NCBI GenBank assembly: GCA_003045825.1
Contig: PZPA01000006.1
Coordinates: forward strand, 1-36,068
Direction of reading: 5' to 3'
Origin: Bacteroidota bacterium
GTDB taxonomy: Bacteria > Bacteroidota > Bacteroidia > Flavobacteriales > Schleiferiaceae
Length of the DNA stretch: 36,068 nt
Made by a program: the position numbers and the translations under genes. The notes beneath the pieces are model-generated. The model ran no database searches. It was not told where the DNA came from and saw nothing but the letters and a program-made list of their open reading frames with translations. The first letter of the stretch is position 1. Every line of letters starts with the position of its first letter. Positions 1 through 6,512 of the stretch are shown one piece after another.

Positions 1-1791
1 AGTGTGCTCGCCGATGCCATTGCCAAAGGCTACCATACCGATACTGCCCTGACCCTAGAAGCCATGCGTGCCACGGCTGAGATGGACGTGTTCGGATTGG
101 GTGAATATCAGGAATCGGGGTTTTTGAGTATTGAGGACGAAAGTGAATCGGTCAGTAAAACATTGGAATATGCCTACGACGATGCATGTATCGCATGGAC
201 GGCCGAGCGTCTGGGGAACCTCGGCATGATGAATAGCTACAAGCAACGTGCTTCTGCGTACCGTTCGCTCATTGATCCGGAAAGCGGCTTTGTACGTCCG
301 CGGACCAATGGAGATTTTTTATCGCCCTATGCCCCGCAAGAGGTGAATAATCATTTCACTGAGGCCAACGCCTATCAATACAGCTTTTCCCCAGTACATG
401 ATATAGAGGGTTGGATGGAAGTATTGACCAATTTTAGAGCAGCCCGCGAAAGTTGGAATTCGCTGCCGCGCAAAAAGCAAGCGATGATTGTTAAAAGCAG
501 GCACGATGTACTTGAGGATTTGCTTGACGAGCTGTTTACCGCACCAAGCGAAACTACGGGCAGAGCGCAGGCCGATATCACAGGACTGATCGGTCAATAC
601 GCACACGGTAATGAACCTTCACACCACATTGCCTACCTCTACAATGCTACCAACAACCCGGGCAAAACGAGCTATTGGGTCAATGAAATTTTGAACTCAC
701 AATATCAAAATGCCCCGGACGGATTGAGTGGCAATGAAGATTGTGGGCAGATGAGTGCCTGGTACGTGATGGCCTCTATGGGACTCTACCCATTGGTACC
801 CGGTCAGCCACATTACCAGCTGAGTACACCCAAATGGGACGCCATTCACCTAGAATTGGACAGTGGAAAATCATTGGATATCGCAGCTAAAGGAACGGGG
901 CCTTATCTATCAAGTTACAATCTGGGTGAAGAAGTTTTGGCCCACAAACAGAAGCGCTACGTCACTCATCAAAAGCTACTTGAAGGAGGTACTTGGGATG
1001 TGGAACGTGGCACAGACGAAGGACTCTGGAAGATTACGCAACGGTACACTACAAGTTTAAATAACCCTACGCCTCCGGCACCCATCATTCGTGTGAACAG
1101 AACCTTTTCTGGGGAGACACCCGTGGAGATTATACCCACGGGCAGCTATGATCTTTGGCGCTATGACCGCTATGAAAACGTGAAATGGAAAAAGGACCGC
1201 AAGGGTCGAGAACGGATGGGCACGGCCTTCGATAATGGTTTTGTTACGGCAATCACCCCACATTTTGGATACGGCAATCACATCGCAAAGGCGGTGTTCA
1301 CTAAGAGAGACGACAACTATAGTGCTCGCTGGATACAAGGAACCCCGACGGCTCAATACACTGCGGGTGGTGCAGGAGCAGCTGTAGATGGCATAGAGGG
1401 TGATACCGATTGGCGCAAGGGCCACTGGATTGGGATCCAAGGAGAAGATGCGGTACTAGAAATCAGCCTAGAAAAACCTAAGTCTGTACATTCTATTTCG
1501 GTGGGCGTCTTAAAAGACATTCGCGCTTGGATTGCATTGCCCAATAATGTAGCTGTTGAAGTGCGCTATCAAGATGAGGAAGAATGGACGGCACTTGGCA
1601 GCGTTAATTTCGAGTACCGAGCACTTTTTGAGGAAGAACCGGTTCGTCTCTCGTTACCCTATGAAACGAACAGCAGTATTCCCGTTTCGAAAATCAGAAT
1701 TCACTTCGAAAATGCTGGTGAGTTGATGTTTTGGCACCCCGGTGCAGGGTACCCGAGCTACTTCTTCGTTGATGAAGTAACCTTGGAATGA
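1..1791 (+). CDS. GH92 family alpha-1,2-mannosidase, C-terminal part (5' end outside window)
   Basis: The reading frame is open from the first base, so this is the 3' part of a longer gene. GH92 enzymes are calcium-dependent exo-alpha-mannosidases that trim mannose from glycans and are common in Bacteroidota polysaccharide and N-glycan utilisation. The motif GNEDCGQMSAWYVMASMGLY near residues 240–260 is the family signature and includes the conserved acidic residue of the active site; it is preceded by HHIAYLYNATNNPGKT, also typical. After the catalytic domain, a region from about residue 360 resembles a chitobiase C-terminal-like strand region (ITPHFGYGNHIAKAVFT), and residues 450–595 look like a discoidin (F5/8)-type beta-sandwich. 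The missing N-terminus should hold the signal peptide and the N-terminal GH92 beta-domain. The stop codon directly abuts that of the convergent nadE. Confidence 0.9.
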   Translation, partial: SVLADAIAKGYHTDTALTLEAMRATAEMDVFGLGEYQESGFLSIEDESESVSKTLEYAYDDACIAWTAERLGNLGMMNSYKQRASAYRSLIDPESGFVRPRTNGDFLSPYAPQEVNNHFTEANAYQYSFSPVHDIEGWMEVLTNFRAARESWNSLPRKKQAMIVKSRHDVLEDLLDELFTAPSETTGRAQADITGLIGQYAHGNEPSHHIAYLYNATNNPGKTSYWVNEILNSQYQNAPDGLSGNEDCGQMSAWYVMASMGLYPLVPGQPHYQLSTPKWDAIHLELDSGKSLDIAAKGTGPYLSSYNLGEEVLAHKQKRYVTHQKLLEGGTWDVERGTDEGLWKITQRYTTSLNNPTPPAPIIRVNRTFSGETPVEIIPTGSYDLWRYDRYENVKWKKDRKGRERMGTAFDNGFVTAITPHFGYGNHIAKAVFTKRDDNYSARWIQGTPTAQYTAGGAGAAVDGIEGDTDWRKGHWIGIQGEDAVLEISLEKPKSVHSISVGVLKDIRAWIALPNNVAVEVRYQDEEEWTALGSVNFEYRALFEEEPVRLSLPYETNSSIPVSKIRIHFENAGELMFWHPGAGYPSYFFVDEVTLE

Positions 1792-2574
1792 TTACCCTAA
1801 TTCCGATGGAATGGCACACACCGGAATAGGCAACATTTTGTGCTTGTTCGCTGTATTAAATTTGATGTAGATGGCCATGACTTCGGCTTCGCGGCCCGAG
1901 AAGTCTGAAGTGGATTTTCCGGCTTCCTGTTGCGCCATGGCCCATTCTAATTCTGGATAAGTGGCGCCCAACTGGTCTTCGTCTGTGCGATCATCGCCCC
2001 ACAGCCCGTCCGTGGGTTTGGCATCCAAGATGCTATCGACTACACCTAGATGACGCGCCAAAGCGAATACTTCTGTTTTCAATAAATCCGCAATGGGGCT
2101 CAGGTCTACCCCACCATCGCCGTATTTTGTGTAAAAGCCTACCCCAAAATCTTCGACTTTATTGCCCGTACCGGCAACCAATAAACCGTTGGCTTGGCCA
2201 TGGTAATAGAGTGTGGACATGCGCAGGCGCGCACGGGAGTTGGCCAGAGAGAGCTCGTGGTCCGCGCCGCCTGGAATCATTGCAGCGACAAAGTGGTCGT
2301 ATACTGGAGTGAGGTCAACCTGGGTGTGACGTGTATTTGGGAAGTTGACGGAAAGCCATGCCTGGTGGTCTTGACCGCGCGAAGCTTGATCGGGATGCTG
2401 GTGGATGGGCATTTCTAGGGTAAGTACTTCGAGGCCCGTGCGGGCACAGAGTGTGGAGGTGAGCGCGGAATCGATCCCGCCACTAACGCCTACAACAAAA
2501 CCCTTTACGCCAGCGTTCTCTGCATAGCTTTTCAACCAATTCGTAATATGATCTGCCGTTTCCTGTAATTTCAT
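1792..2574 (-). CDS. nadE: NH3-dependent NAD+ synthetase
   Basis: NadE catalyses the last step of NAD+ biosynthesis: ATP-dependent amidation of deamido-NAD+ in the cytoplasm. The protein has the N-type ATP pyrophosphatase P-loop SGGIDSA near residue 33, then GTGNKVEDFGVGFYTKYGDG and DLLKTEVFALARHLGV, all typical of the synthetase domain. There is no nitrilase-type glutaminase domain, so ammonia is the expected nitrogen donor. I chose the start at 2574 (MKLQETADHITNWL); the frame is open further upstream, but that extension would run into the divergent gldB and does not look like NadE. The result is 260 residues, in line with short NadE proteins. It diverges from gldB, a gene order known in other Flavobacteria. 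Confidence 0.93.
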   Translation of the reverse strand: MKLQETADHITNWLKSYAENAGVKGFVVGVSGGIDSALTSTLCARTGLEVLTLEMPIHQHPDQASRGQDHQAWLSVNFPNTRHTQVDLTPVYDHFVAAMIPGGADHELSLANSRARLRMSTLYYHGQANGLLVAGTGNKVEDFGVGFYTKYGDGGVDLSPIADLLKTEVFALARHLGVVDSILDAKPTDGLWGDDRTDEDQLGATYPELEWAMAQQEAGKSTSDFSGREAEVMAIYIKFNTANKHKMLPIPVCAIPSELG

Positions 2575-2585
2575 TGCTTTCCCCT

Positions 2586-2593
2586 TAATTTTG
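2586..2593 (+). promoter_or_regulatory. Bacteroidota -7 element (TAATTTTG) for gldB
   Basis: TAATTTTG matches the Bacteroidota sigma-A -7 consensus TAnnTTTG exactly and ends 5 bases before the gldB ATG at 2599. With the usual spacing, transcription would begin at or within a base or two of the ATG, implying a leaderless mRNA. I see no clear -33 TTTG partner, so this rests on the -7 element and its position. Confidence 0.5.
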
Positions 2594-2598
2594 CCCTC

Positions 2599-3609
2599 AT
2601 GAAAGGCACTTATCAAATATACCTCTTCGCAGCGACCCTCTTGGTCGCTATTGGCTTCTTTATTCAACGAAGTTTTGGGGGACCAAGTTCATTATACGCC
2701 ACAGAAACTGATTTAGGATTTGATTGGGAAGTACGGCATTTTGACGAGGCTTTGTTTGGTGGGGATTCGCTCGACATGAAAGAATTGGCCACCTATTTCA
2801 ATCCTTTTTTCGAATCCAATCCCATCCCAAATTTTTGGAAGCAAGAGCGTGCCAATCCTACATTGCGCGACCATTACAGCAACGTCCAGAACTTGATGGA
2901 CAAGTCGGCAATCGCAAATGACCTCCAGGCAATAAGTGCACGCGCTAATGCTCTCTTGGGACTGCCATTGCCGGACCAATTGTTTTTTTACATCAGCGGA
3001 ATTGATCTGGAGACACCGTGTCTTTATTTCCCTGGAGCGGCGCAAGGCGACTTAAAGTACGCTTTTGTAGGCTTGGATAATTTCCTAGGTGCGGGCTATC
3101 CGGGCTATGAAGGCATTCCAGCATACCAAAGAGATTTGTTGCGCCAAAGCCAATTGCCTGTGGCGTATGCACACGCTTTATTAGCAACCCTATCCTTAGA
3201 AAATTTTAACGACCCAACCTTAGTTGCACAAATGGTCTACCAGGGCAAAATCGCTCTAGCTACTGAAGCGCTTACAGGATACAGCATAGAAACCAGTGAA
3301 GTATTAGGGTACCGCCCAGAGGAATGGTCCTTTTTAGAGACTAGCGAATCGAACATTTGGGAGGTCATGGTACGTGAGAAAATGCTGTTTTCCACAGATA
3401 TGATGGTCCGGCAGCGTCTCGCAGAACCGGCACCATTTTCAAAGTTAGGTACTGCAATGGACGGCGATATACCGGGTCGAGTTGCTCGATATATCGGGTA
3501 TAAATTGGTCAAGAGTTATGCGGAAAACCACCGCGAATTGAGTTTAAAAGAAATTATTAAAATCCGCGACGCACAGAAGTTTTTACGCGACGCACAATAC
3601 AAACCGTAA
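2599..3609 (+). CDS. gldB: Gliding motility protein GldB homologue, no lipobox
   Basis: GldB is an envelope protein required for gliding in Flavobacterium johnsoniae and widely retained in non-gliding Bacteroidota. The match rests on the family pattern: FDEALFG near residue 49, YFNPFF, FYISG near 132, YAFVGLDNFLGAGYPGYEG near 155, and a C-terminal PGRVARYIGYKLVKSY. The 336-residue length fits. GldB is normally a lipoprotein, but here the N-terminus (MKGTYQIYLFAATLLVAIGF) is a hydrophobic segment without a lipobox cysteine. The only cysteine is internal, in ETPCLYFP, so the protein is probably anchored by an uncleaved helix. Its stop overlaps the gldC start by one base (TAATG), so the two are likely translationally coupled. 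Confidence 0.85.
   Translation: MKGTYQIYLFAATLLVAIGFFIQRSFGGPSSLYATETDLGFDWEVRHFDEALFGGDSLDMKELATYFNPFFESNPIPNFWKQERANPTLRDHYSNVQNLMDKSAIANDLQAISARANALLGLPLPDQLFFYISGIDLETPCLYFPGAAQGDLKYAFVGLDNFLGAGYPGYEGIPAYQRDLLRQSQLPVAYAHALLATLSLENFNDPTLVAQMVYQGKIALATEALTGYSIETSEVLGYRPEEWSFLETSESNIWEVMVREKMLFSTDMMVRQRLAEPAPFSKLGTAMDGDIPGRVARYIGYKLVKSYAENHRELSLKEIIKIRDAQKFLRDAQYKP
2614..2621 (-). promoter_or_regulatory. Bacteroidota -7 element (TATATTTG) for nadE, inside gldB
   Basis: On the minus strand the sequence reads TATATTTG, an exact TAnnTTTG match, about 40 bases upstream of the chosen nadE start. It lies within the first codons of gldB, so the two divergent promoters would interleave. No convincing -33 element was found. 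Confidence 0.4.
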
Positions 3610-3953
3610 TGGCTGTACAGAAACAAAGCGAAATCAAAATCACCGTAGGACTAGACGAAAATAAAATTCCTGAAACCATCACATGGGATGCCACAGATGG
3701 TGGCGTTACCAATGAAGAGGCAAAGGCTTTAATGATGGGCGTTTGGGACGACAAAAATTCTGAATGTTTGCGCATTGACCTGTGGACCAAAGACATGCTC
3801 ATGGACGATATGAAACGCATGTACCACCAGACCTTTATTTCGATGGCCGACGGTTATGAACGTGCGACGGAGGACACCGCCTTGGCGGCAGATATGAGAG
3901 ATTTCGCCCGTTACTTTGGGGAAAAATCAGGGTTAATTTCTCCTGAGAAATAA
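3609..3953 (+). CDS. gldC: Gliding motility protein GldC
   Basis: A 114-residue soluble protein without a signal peptide. It matches GldC in length, in the start pattern (SEIKITVGLDENKIPETITW, then DGGVTNEEAKALMMGVWD) and in position directly after gldB. GldC has no known enzymatic activity; in F. johnsoniae its loss reduces gliding. The start overlaps the gldB stop by one base. It is convergent with engB, whose stop lies 13 bases further on, and no terminator hairpin is apparent between them. Confidence 0.88.
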   Translation: MAVQKQSEIKITVGLDENKIPETITWDATDGGVTNEEAKALMMGVWDDKNSECLRIDLWTKDMLMDDMKRMYHQTFISMADGYERATEDTALAADMRDFARYFGEKSGLISPEK

Positions 3954-3966
3954 GAACGTCCTGAGC

Positions 3967-4587
3967 TTATAGCTTTCGGTACATTTCAGCGGTAATGCTT
4001 TTATTGACCTCATCGAGGTAGCGCAGCAATTCCTCGCGACCTGATTTTCCTTCAGCCGAAGTCATAAATACTGGTGGCAAAGCTTCCCATTGCAATAAGA
4101 GTTTTTTCTTGTATTGGGCAACCTGCTTCATTAAGGCGGATGAGCCTAGTTTGTCAATCTTTGTAAAGACGATCGAAAAGGGTATGCCTTCCATACCACA
4201 CCACTCCATAAATTCCAGATCTATTTTCTGTGGATCGTGACGACAATCAATCAAGACGAACGTGTTGATTAAGTTGTCGCGTTTCTTAATATAGTTTGTG
4301 ATCATCTCCTGGAAAATGGCGCGATTCTTCTTTGAGGTTTTCGCATAACCGTATCCTGGTAGATCTACGAGGTACCAATCTTCGTTCACCTCAAAGTGAT
4401 TGATTAATTGGGTTTTTCCAGGTCGTCCAGAAGTCTTCGCTAAGTCTTTGCGCTGCATCAACATATTGATCAACGAGCTCTTCCCAACATTTGACCGCCC
4501 GATGAAGGCAAATTCATTTTTAGTAGGTGCAGGACACTCTTTGAGTTCTGTAGATGATTTTACGAATTCAGCACTGTTAATCTTCAT
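3967..4587 (-). CDS. engB: Ribosome biogenesis GTP-binding protein EngB (YsxC/YihA)
   Basis: A small GTPase of the TRAFAC class needed for large ribosomal subunit assembly. The G1 P-loop GRSNVGKSS is near residue 30, the Gly/Arg-rich GRPGKTQ that follows is typical of EngB switch I, G3 is DLPGYGYA near residue 75, and G4 is TKID near 143. The 206-residue length is normal. The start at 4587 (MKINSAEFVKSS) is the first methionine in frame and has a good promoter element 18 bases upstream. It is transcribed divergently from the dcw operon. Confidence 0.95.
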   Translation of the reverse strand: MKINSAEFVKSSTELKECPAPTKNEFAFIGRSNVGKSSLINMLMQRKDLAKTSGRPGKTQLINHFEVNEDWYLVDLPGYGYAKTSKKNRAIFQEMITNYIKKRDNLINTFVLIDCRHDPQKIDLEFMEWCGMEGIPFSIVFTKIDKLGSSALMKQVAQYKKKLLLQWEALPPVFMTSAEGKSGREELLRYLDEVNKSITAEMYRKL

Positions 4588-4604
4588 AGTTCCTAGGATT
4601 AGTG

Positions 4605-4612
4605 CAAAGTTA
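4605..4612 (-). promoter_or_regulatory. Bacteroidota -7 element (TAACTTTG) for engB
   Basis: On the minus strand the sequence is TAACTTTG, an exact TAnnTTTG match, ending 17 bases before the engB ATG. The expected transcript start would leave a leader of roughly 10 bases. A clear -33 TTTG was not found at the right distance. Confidence 0.5.
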
Positions 4613-4642
4613 GGCCAATTTATCGAGGCACCTTAACAAACG

Positions 4643-4663
4643 CTATTCACAATCTTATTCACA
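4643..4663 (+). promoter_or_regulatory. Two DnaA boxes (one exact, one with a single mismatch)
   Basis: TTATTCACA at 4655–4663 is an exact match to the bacterial DnaA box TTATNCACA. CTATTCACA at 4643–4651 differs at one base, lies in the same orientation and begins 12 bp earlier. Together with the exact box at 4746–4754 they form a small cluster between the divergent engB and mraZ genes. Confidence 0.5.
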
Positions 4664-4665
4664 CT

Positions 4666-4695
4666 CATTTTTCACTTCTTCCCACTTCTTCCCAC
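4666..4695 (-). promoter_or_regulatory. Putative MraZ-type operator, minus-strand repeats
   Basis: Read on the minus strand, this is three 10-bp units: GTGGGAAGAA, GTGGGAAGAA and the degenerate GTGAAAAATG. MraZ is known to bind direct repeats of TGGG with a 10-bp period upstream of its own gene. The same GTGGGAA core recurs in the opposite orientation at 4767–4786, which supports a shared binding protein. Confidence 0.5.
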
Positions 4696-4745
4696 CGCTC
4701 TATACATGACTTATAGCGAAGTTTTGAGTTTATAGCTTCAAAAGT

Positions 4746-4754
4746 TATCCACAA
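4746..4754 (+). promoter_or_regulatory. DnaA box (TTATCCACA)
   Basis: An exact match to the consensus DnaA box, 73 bases upstream of the mraZ start. Its right end, CCACAA (4750–4755), also pairs with TTGTGG at 4765–4770 as a 6-bp inverted repeat with a 9-base gap. The site could therefore also belong to a palindromic operator. Confidence 0.5.
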
Positions 4755-4766
4755 TGTGTATGTTTG

Positions 4767-4786
4767 TGGGAAATCGTGGGACAAGA
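4767..4786 (+). promoter_or_regulatory. mraZ box: Putative MraZ operator, plus-strand direct repeats
   Basis: Two head-to-tail 10-bp units, GTGGGAAATC and GTGGGACAAG, fit the known MraZ box pattern of TGGG repeats with 10-bp period. They sit immediately upstream of the -7 element at 4792–4799, where a bound protein would block RNA polymerase, consistent with MraZ autorepression. Only two clear units are visible here, whereas described boxes have three or four. Confidence 0.6.
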
Positions 4787-4791
4787 ATTCT

Positions 4792-4799
4792 ACTTTTGT
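4792..4799 (+). promoter_or_regulatory. Bacteroidota -7 element (TACTTTTG) of the dcw operon
   Basis: TACTTTTG is an exact TAnnTTTG match 19 bases upstream of the mraZ ATG. A possible -33 TTTG lies at 4764–4767, 24 bases away, slightly longer than the usual spacing. This is the only convincing promoter I see for the dcw operon. Confidence 0.6.
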
Positions 4800-4818
4800 A
4801 AGAGAGCAGTCAAAACAC

Positions 4819-5292
4819 ATGTTAAACCTCATCGGAGTACACGAATGCAAGATGGATGCGAAGGGTCGCATCAGTCTCCCGGCAGCGCTGAAGAAGCAGC
4901 TGGCGCCGGAGATGCATGACGCGTTCGTGCTCAAAAGAAGCGTGTTTAACAGTTGTTTAGAGTTGTATCCTATGCAAGAGTGGAATGCGGTCATGAACAA
5001 GGTGAACACCTTGAACCGTTTTGTCAAAAAACACAATGATTTCATTCGACTTTTTACGGCAGGCGTAAAGCTTGTAGAATTGGACGGTGCATCAAGGGTA
5101 GGGATTAGCCCAGACTTGAAGGCATTTGCCAACCTTAGCAGACAAATCGTACTTAGTGCCCACAGCGGTATTATCGAGATTTGGGATAAGGACGCGTACG
5201 AAAACGCCGTAAATGTGGATAGTGATGACTTTGGATTGCTCGCCGAAGAAGTAATGGGCGGAATAAATCCAAGTCAGCATGAGCTACCATGA
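4819..5292 (+). CDS. mraZ: Transcriptional regulator MraZ
   Basis: MraZ is an AbrB/SpoVT-fold DNA-binding protein, first gene of the dcw cluster, that represses its own operon. The start at 4819 gives MLNLIGVHECKMDAKGRISL, the family's N-terminus with the DAKGRISLP DNA-contact motif. The second AbrB half carries VELDGASRVGISPDL at about residues 80–95, in place of the usual D.GR.L.P pattern. The frame is open to 4756, but that upstream stretch covers the promoter and operator. The length is 157 residues. The last 14 bases overlap rsmH. Confidence 0.93.
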   Translation: MLNLIGVHECKMDAKGRISLPAALKKQLAPEMHDAFVLKRSVFNSCLELYPMQEWNAVMNKVNTLNRFVKKHNDFIRLFTAGVKLVELDGASRVGISPDLKAFANLSRQIVLSAHSGIIEIWDKDAYENAVNVDSDDFGLLAEEVMGGINPSQHELP

Positions 5293-6199
5293 TCCAGTTC
5301 TCTTAACGGAATGCCTTGAAGGTTTGCGCATCGATCCCAGCGGGTCGTATGTGGACGTGACCTTTGGCGGCGGGGGTCACAGTAAGGCCATTTTAGACCA
5401 ATTAACGACCGGCACCCTGTACGCATTCGATCAGGATCCCGACGCTAAAAACAACCTTCCCGACCATCCGAACCTTGTCTTTATCGCGGCAAATTTCCGC
5501 TACATAAAGAACCACTTGCGACTTCACGGTGCTAAAAATGTAGACGGTATTCTTGCCGATCTCGGCGTTAGCTCGCACCAATTCGATCAAGGTTCACGCG
5601 GCTTTTCCATACGCTTTGACGGCCCATTGGATATGCGTATGAATCCAGCGATCGGTATTTCAGCAGAAGAGGTTTTAGCCACTTATGAAGAGCAAGCACT
5701 TTACGATTTATTCAGAAAACATACGGATCTAAAAAGTCTCAAGCCGCTCGTTCATGCGCTTCTGCTCGCGCGTATTCAAGCGCCTTTAAAAACTACAGCA
5801 GAACTCCGAGAACTGTGCGAACCCCTTGCACCGCGAGGCGGGTGGCACAAATATGTGGCACAAGTATTCCAAGGCTTACGCATGGAAGTCAATAAGGAAC
5901 TCGAGGTTTTGGAAGACCTGCTGAACGGATGTATTGACGTTTTAAATCCAGGAGGAAGACTGGTCGTGATGAGCTACCACAGCCTTGAAGACCGCATGGT
6001 TAAAAACTTCATTAAAGAGGGTAAGGCCACAGGTCAGACGGAATCAGACTTTTTTGGCGTAAAGCGACTGCCGTTTAAAGCCATCACTAGAAAACCGGTG
6101 ATTGCTTCCGCCGCTGAAAACGCTAAAAATCCTAGAGCGACCAGCGCTAAGCTCCGCATCGCCGAACGCTCAGAACACGAATGGAACCGCGATGAGTAA
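5279..6199 (+). CDS. rsmH: 16S rRNA (cytosine(1402)-N(4))-methyltransferase RsmH
   Basis: RsmH (MraW) uses S-adenosylmethionine to methylate N4 of C1402 in the 16S rRNA P-site region. The sequence shows YHDPVLLTECLEGL at the N-terminus, the SAM-binding FGGGGHSKAIL near residue 30, ILADLGVSSHQFD near 100, RGFSIRFDGPLDMRMN near 112, and VVMSYHSLEDRMVKNF near 230, all family hallmarks. The 306-residue length is typical. It starts inside the end of mraZ (ATGAGCTACCATGA) and ends 8 bases into the ftsL-like gene. Confidence 0.96.
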   Translation: MSYHDPVLLTECLEGLRIDPSGSYVDVTFGGGGHSKAILDQLTTGTLYAFDQDPDAKNNLPDHPNLVFIAANFRYIKNHLRLHGAKNVDGILADLGVSSHQFDQGSRGFSIRFDGPLDMRMNPAIGISAEEVLATYEEQALYDLFRKHTDLKSLKPLVHALLLARIQAPLKTTAELRELCEPLAPRGGWHKYVAQVFQGLRMEVNKELEVLEDLLNGCIDVLNPGGRLVVMSYHSLEDRMVKNFIKEGKATGQTESDFFGVKRLPFKAITRKPVIASAAENAKNPRATSAKLRIAERSEHEWNRDE

Positions 6200-6512
6200 G
6201 TGGAGTAACATAACGTCAAAAATTGGTGCAACGCTGCGTATTAGCGATGAAGGCATTTTGCGTGCGCTTCCTTTTGCCGCATGGTTGAGTTTTTTGGCAT
6301 TGATTTCTATTTACACCAGCCACAGCGCAGATCGCAAGGTGCATGATATTGAAGAACTGAGTGAGGCGCGCCAGGAATTGGAAGCTGAATACACGGAAAC
6401 GAAAGAAAAATTAACGGACCTCTCGCTGGAAAGCAAAGTATTGCGGAAAGCGAAAGAATTGGGCCTTAGTGCGCCCACGGAACGCCCTAACAAGATAGTT
6501 GTGGAAGAATGA
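6192..6512 (+). CDS. ftsL: FtsL-like cell division protein
   Basis: A 106-residue bitopic membrane protein in the ftsL position between rsmH and ftsI. Residues 1–20 are cytoplasmic, a hydrophobic segment (ALPFAAWLSFLALISIYTSH) spans about 22–42, and the rest is a predicted coiled coil rich in Glu, Lys and Leu (VHDIEELSEARQELEAEY). This is the FtsL architecture, in which the periplasmic coiled coil pairs with a FtsB-like partner to activate FtsWI. Primary sequence similarity in this family is low, so the call rests on architecture and context. The start at 6192 overlaps the rsmH stop; the longer open frame to 6102 is a shadow of rsmH. It overlaps ftsI by ATGA. Confidence 0.85.
   Translation: MSKWSNITSKIGATLRISDEGILRALPFAAWLSFLALISIYTSHSADRKVHDIEELSEARQELEAEYTETKEKLTDLSLESKVLRKAKELGLSAPTERPNKIVVEE

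Noticed and set aside
2575-2667. N-terminal extension of NadE by 31 residues
   Set aside because: It would run into the gldB coding region and covers both promoters; MKLQETADHI gives a standard NadE length.
4756-4818. N-terminal extension of MraZ by 21 residues
   Set aside because: The extension covers the promoter and operator repeats and is not part of the family; MLNLIGVHECKMDAKGR is the normal N-terminus.
6102-6191. Longer starts for the ftsL-like gene (6102) and, likewise, for ftsQ (16043)
   Set aside because: The extra residues are translations of the upstream genes (rsmH, murC) in another frame and lack membrane-protein N-terminal character; ATG codons overlapping the upstream stops fit better.
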